Shown piece after piece: positions 5,924 through 8,111 of a stretch of 8,111 bases of DNA. The translations under genes were made by a program, and so were the position numbers. The notes beneath the pieces were generated by a model, which ran no database searches, was not told where the DNA came from, and worked only from the letters and a program-made list of their open reading frames with translations. The stretch is from Porphyrobacter sp. Lineage in GTDB: Bacteria > Pseudomonadota > Alphaproteobacteria > Sphingomonadales > Sphingomonadaceae. Within the stretch, counting starts at the first letter, position 1. The number at the start of each line of letters is the position of its first letter. The stretch is taken from the NCBI GenBank assembly GCA_021732945.1, contig JAKFWB010000399.1, forward strand, positions 1 to 8,111, written 5' to 3'.

Positions 5924-6694
5924 TTGTCCATGCCCGAACGCCTGCCTCCCACACCCAAACCGCAAAAACGGCGTGTCGATCAGCTGCTGGTTGATCGCGG
6001 GCTCGCCGAAAGCCGCGCGCGGGCGCAGGCGTTGGTGATGGCGGGGCTGGTGTTTGCGGGCGAGAGCAAGATCGACAAGCCTGGCCATCAGCTGCCGGAA
6101 GATGCCGCGCTGGACGTGCGTGGGCGCGATCATCCCTGGGTCAGCCGGGGTGGAGTCAAGCTGGCTCATGCGATTGAGCATTTCGGGCTCGACCCGGCGG
6201 GCGCGACCGCGATGGATATCGGATCGTCGACCGGGGGCTTCACCGATGTGCTGCTGTCGCGCGGTGCTGAGCATGTGTTCTGTGTGGATAGCGGTACCAA
6301 TCAGCTGGCGTGGCGTCTGCGTGAAGACCCGCGCGTGACGGTGCTTGAACAGACGAGCGCGCGCATTCTCACACCCGCTGAGATCGACCGGCCATGCGAT
6401 TGGGTGGTGTGCGATGCGAGCTTTATCGGCCTGTCGAAGGTGCTCGAACGCCCGCTCGAACTGGCTGCCCCAGCATGCCAGCTGATCGCGCTGATCAAAC
6501 CGCAATTCGAAGCCGGGCGCGAGGAAGTGGGCAAAGGCGGGGTGGTGCGCGATCCGGCGCTGCATGCCCGCGTGTGCGACGACGTGCGCGGCTGGCTCGA
6601 AGGGCTGGGTTGGGCGGTGCAGGGCATCGCCACCAGCCCGATCACCGGGCCGCAGGGCAATGTCGAATTTCTGATCGCCGCCCGGCGCGGCTGA
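5924..6694 (+). CDS. tlyA: TlyA-family rRNA 2'-O-methyltransferase / hemolysin A homologue
   Basis: 256 aa. An N-terminal S4 RNA-binding domain (RRVDQLLVDRGLAESRARAQALVMAGLVFAG, 16-46, onward to about 75) is followed by an FtsJ-like Rossmann methyltransferase domain. SAM motif I is AMDIGSSTGGFTDVLL (96-111). The K-D-K-E catalytic set is visible: Lys79 (SRGGVKL), Asp164 (VVCDASF), Lys192 (ALIKPQFE) and Glu248 (GNVEFLI). Family members are 2'-O-methyltransferases; mycobacterial TlyA methylates 16S C1409 and 23S C1920 and confers capreomycin sensitivity. Many proteobacterial homologues are uncharacterised, so target specificity is inferred. The start is a TTG, because AGGAG at 5913-5917 is 6 nt before it. 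An ATG two codons later (5930) would be 12 nt away and gives 254 aa. Confidence 0.92.
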   Translation: MSMPERLPPTPKPQKRRVDQLLVDRGLAESRARAQALVMAGLVFAGESKIDKPGHQLPEDAALDVRGRDHPWVSRGGVKLAHAIEHFGLDPAGATAMDIGSSTGGFTDVLLSRGAEHVFCVDSGTNQLAWRLREDPRVTVLEQTSARILTPAEIDRPCDWVVCDASFIGLSKVLERPLELAAPACQLIALIKPQFEAGREEVGKGGVVRDPALHARVCDDVRGWLEGLGWAVQGIATSPITGPQGNVEFLIAARRG

Positions 6695-6710
6695 GCGCGC
6701 GGTATGCTAC

Positions 6711-6753
6711 CAAAGAAAAGACCGGCGGCAACCCTGAGGTCACTGCCGGTCTT
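6711..6753. terminator. Bidirectional intrinsic terminator between convergent genes
   Basis: AAGACCGGC (6718-6726) and GCCGGTCTT (6745-6753) form a 9-bp perfect stem with an 18-nt loop. On the minus strand it runs into TTTTCTTTGG, a good terminator for the gene at 6806-7081. On the plus strand it is followed by CTTATTCC, a weaker one for tlyA (stop at 6692-6694). Confidence 0.8.
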
Positions 6754-6805
6754 ATTCCGTCCCTGTTCCTGATGGTTCACACCAGGACGGGCAAGCCTGA
6801 AAGGC

Positions 6806-7081
6806 TTACTCGGCGGGCTTCATTTCTTCCTTGGCCATGGCGTCGCCTTCGGCAGCCATCGCGTCGCCTTCCTTGGCCATCGCATCGCCTTCGGCAGCCA
6901 TCGCATCGCCTTCCTTGGCCATGGCGTCGCCTTCGGCAGCCATCGCGTCGCCTTCAGCAGCCATCGGCTCTTCAGCAACGGCGGTTTCGTCAGCGGCGGT
7001 GTAAGCAGCTTCTTCAGCGGCGGGCGAGCAGGCAACAACGCCGAGGGCGAGAACGGCGGCGAGCGCAAAGGTCTTCTTCAT
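6806..7081 (-). CDS. Small heptad-repeat lipoprotein
   Basis: 91 aa. The signal peptide MKKTFALAAVLALGVVAC has a lipobox VVAC and acylated Cys18, followed by SPAAEEAAYTAADETAVAEEP. Residues 40-81 are six tandem heptads M-A-[A/K]-E-G-D-A, ending MAKEEMKPAE. From the second unit on, the third position alternates A/K (A,A,K,A,K,A, then K in the partial last unit). The mature protein has almost no hydrophobic side chains beyond Ala and Met, is strongly acidic and lacks aromatics outside Tyr27. It is therefore probably disordered or a single long helix rather than an enzyme. It could be a surface- or peptidoglycan-facing spacer, but that is inference. AAGGGA lies 8 nt before the ATG. Transcription ends at the 6711-6753 terminator. 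Confidence 0.85.
   Translation of the reverse strand: MKKTFALAAVLALGVVACSPAAEEAAYTAADETAVAEEPMAAEGDAMAAEGDAMAKEGDAMAAEGDAMAKEGDAMAAEGDAMAKEEMKPAE
6827..6964 (-). repeat. In-gene tandem 21-bp (42-bp higher order) repeat
   Basis: This stretch encodes the M-A-[A/K]-E-G-D-A heptads at residues 40-85 of the small lipoprotein. The DNA unit is 21 bp. Alternation of GCA/GCC-GAA and GCC-AAG-GAA units makes an approximately 42-bp higher-order repeat. Near-identity at synonymous sites suggests recent expansion by slippage or unequal recombination. Confidence 0.85.
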
Positions 7082-7090
7082 GATGTTATT

Positions 7091-7116
7091 CCCTTAAAGG
7101 GCCGAACAAACGGCCG
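7091..7116 (-). promoter_or_regulatory. 5'-UTR hairpin of the heptad-repeat lipoprotein
   Basis: On the minus strand, GGCCG-TTTGTT-CGGCC is a 5-bp stem with a 6-nt loop, followed immediately by CCTTTAAGGG and the ribosome-binding AAGGGA. The stem and the CCTT/AAGG complement could affect access to the Shine-Dalgarno. No convincing -35/-10 pair could be fixed upstream. Confidence 0.3.
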
Positions 7117-7378
7117 ATGATGAGCGGCAAGCACAGCATATTTGCACATCCCGCCGCTGCTGCGCTTACCGAATCACGGCAGGAATAAGGCAGCGCGTAG
7201 CAGACTGTTACCGTTTCGCCCAAATCTTTCCTGATGTTTCCAGTGCACAGTGCGTGTCTTTGGCAATCTGGTGCGCTTATGGTGTGACAGGTTGGCGCTG
7301 GCGTGTGGCTCTGTTATCGCTTCGCGGCCCGCAGGCGAAACGCCCAATCCCCATTTTGTCGCGCGGGTGGGAGAAGCC

Positions 7379-7927
7379 ATGAACGTCCTTGCCTCCAAAC
7401 AACAATTGCGCGCCAGCTTCATGCGCTGGGCGCTGTTCATGGTGCCGTTCATCATGCTGGTCGGCTTTGCCGCCGGGCAATTGGGCGGGCCGGACACGGC
7501 TTGGTTTGCCGGTTTGGTGAAGCCTGCGATTTTTCCACCGCCCGCCGCCTTCGGGATTGTGTGGACCGCCTTGTTCATCATGATCGGCCTGGCGCTGGCG
7601 ATGGTGGCAAGCGCGTGGGGCGCCTATGGCCGGGGTACGGCGCTGGTCGCCTTCGCGGTGCATTTCATCGTCACCCAAAGCTGGAGCGCAGTGTTCTTCG
7701 GCATGCAGGACATGTGGGCGGCGCTGATGGTGCTGGGTTTCGGCATCGTGAGCATGGTGATCGCGCTGGCGCTGATCTGGCGCGTGCGGCGCGCGGCGGG
7801 GCTGCTGCTGTTGCCCTATCTGGCGTGGCTGTGTTTTGCCGGGGTGCTCAATTACCAGTTCATCGCCGCCAACCCCGACGGCGGAGCGCGCGGAGATGAC
7901 GGCGCGGCGATGCGAGTGGAATTGTAG
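7379..7927 (+). CDS. TspO/MBR family tryptophan-rich membrane protein
   Basis: 182 aa, very hydrophobic, with five predicted membrane helices at about 14-36, 55-78, 86-106, 112-134 and 139-163, the TspO count. Family blocks are KPAIFPPPAAFGIVWTALFIMIGLAL (48-73; usual form KPxWxPP..FxxVWxxLY), QSWSAVFFGMQ (100-110; usual form N..WS.LFF) and PYLAWLCFAGVLNYQFIAANP (146-166). Known of the family: inner- or outer-membrane proteins binding porphyrins and related ligands. In photosynthetic alphaproteobacteria TspO affects oxygen-controlled pigment gene expression. Two usual positions differ: Phe52 replaces Trp before the PP, and Gln100 replaces Asn. The frame is open back to 7250, but those residues are not TspO-like. 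The ATG at 7379, preceded by GGGAGAAG at good spacing, starts the recognisable protein. The last 16 residues are a hydrophilic Gly/Asp-rich tail. Confidence 0.88.
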   Translation: MNVLASKQQLRASFMRWALFMVPFIMLVGFAAGQLGGPDTAWFAGLVKPAIFPPPAAFGIVWTALFIMIGLALAMVASAWGAYGRGTALVAFAVHFIVTQSWSAVFFGMQDMWAALMVLGFGIVSMVIALALIWRVRRAAGLLLLPYLAWLCFAGVLNYQFIAANPDGGARGDDGAAMRVEL

Positions 7928-7936
7928 GCGCTAGGC

Positions 7937-8098
7937 CCGAAGTGCAATCTTCGGACGACGAAAGACGTCCGCAAGGCCGACCGGTCGCCCGCAGCGACGC
8001 TGCCTGAAAGGCAGCATGAGCGAGGATTTCGCATCGCGGAGGCGATGCGGAACACGAAGACCCGCGAGGAGGATGCTTGCACTTTTGGGCAAGCATCC
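7937..8098. repeat. Run of five consecutive hairpins after tspO
   Basis: Inverted repeats lie almost end to end. (1) CCGAAG/CTTCGG at 7937-7954. (2) GGACG/CGTCC at 7953-7970. (3) GCTGCC/GGCAGC at 7999-8015 with a TGAAA loop. (4) TTTCGCATCGC/GCGATGCGGAA at 8027-8052 with a GGAG loop. (5) GGATGCTTGC/GCAAGCATCC at 8071-8098 with an 8-nt loop. The last two stems are 10-11 bp. No T-run follows stem 5 on either strand (CCAAAACATAAAA on plus), so it is not a simple terminator. It may be a structured RNA, a palindromic intergenic repeat, or a 5' leader of a gene beyond the window. No protein gene is supported here. Confidence 0.6.
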
Positions 8099-8111
8099 CC
8101 AAAACATAAAA

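Noticed and set aside
6394..7083. Plus-strand frame with Arg/Pro/Leu repeats (QPSRRLPWP-type)
   Set aside because: The repeats are the reverse complement of the heptad-repeat lipoprotein. The upstream part is an out-of-frame shadow of tlyA and the frame crosses the terminator at 6711-6753.
7250..7378. Upstream extension of the TspO gene
   Set aside because: The extra 43 residues have no TspO similarity and the ATG at 7379 has a suitable ribosome-binding site.
1..8111. CRISPR array, prophage, insertion sequence or defence system
   Set aside because: No regularly spaced direct repeats, transposase, integrase, toxin-antitoxin or nuclease genes were found; the only tandem repeat is inside the heptad lipoprotein gene. 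No tRNA-like cloverleaf was noticed.

Overview
The window reads as chromosomal DNA of a GC-rich alphaproteobacterium, most likely a member of the Sphingomonadales close to Erythrobacteraceae. That placement is inferred from protein style (the branched-chain aminotransferase, TrhO and TspO sequences), strong GC bias at third codon positions, GANTC sites in intergenic DNA and a REP-like 'CGTCAT(T/C)GCGAG' palindrome. I could not run any search. Nothing looks like a phage, plasmid or insertion sequence.

Layout. Positions 1-4628 hold five minus-strand genes in a tight row, read from right to left: ilvE (branched-chain aminotransferase), a small SpoIIAA/STAS-like protein, trhO (tRNA U34 hydroxylase with rhodanese domain), a glutathione S-transferase-like protein whose ATG overlaps the trhO stop by 4 bp, and a YheS-type ABC-F ATPase cut off by the left edge. 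Gaps are 74, 57, -4 and 61 bp, so they could be co-transcribed. Two of them act in translation (TrhO on tRNA wobble uridine, ABC-F on the ribosome).

Positions 4629-5339 are a 711-bp stretch without a conventional gene, but it is rich in structure. It has a very strong minus-strand terminator (4785-4835), preceded by hairpins and an 18-codon ORF whose Shine-Dalgarno matches the 16S anti-SD over 14 nt. It also has a plus-strand terminator (5124-5154), two short operator-like palindromes including paired GANTC sites, and an inverted pair of REP-like units (5221-5330).

Positions 5340-6694 hold a divergent pair: an unrecognised lipoprotein (minus) and a TlyA-family rRNA methyltransferase (plus), with start codons only 29 bp apart. 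tlyA converges on a second small lipoprotein (6806-7081, minus) made of tandem M-A-[A/K]-E-G-D-A heptads, with a shared terminator between them. A TspO/MBR-family membrane protein follows (7379-7927, plus). The last 180 bp contain no supported gene but carry a run of five near-contiguous hairpins.

The most interesting part is the 4785-5155 intergenic region (candidate small peptide or regulatory RNA upstream of ilvE). Next come the hairpin array at the right edge and the heptad-repeat lipoprotein. The protein genes are otherwise ordinary housekeeping genes.
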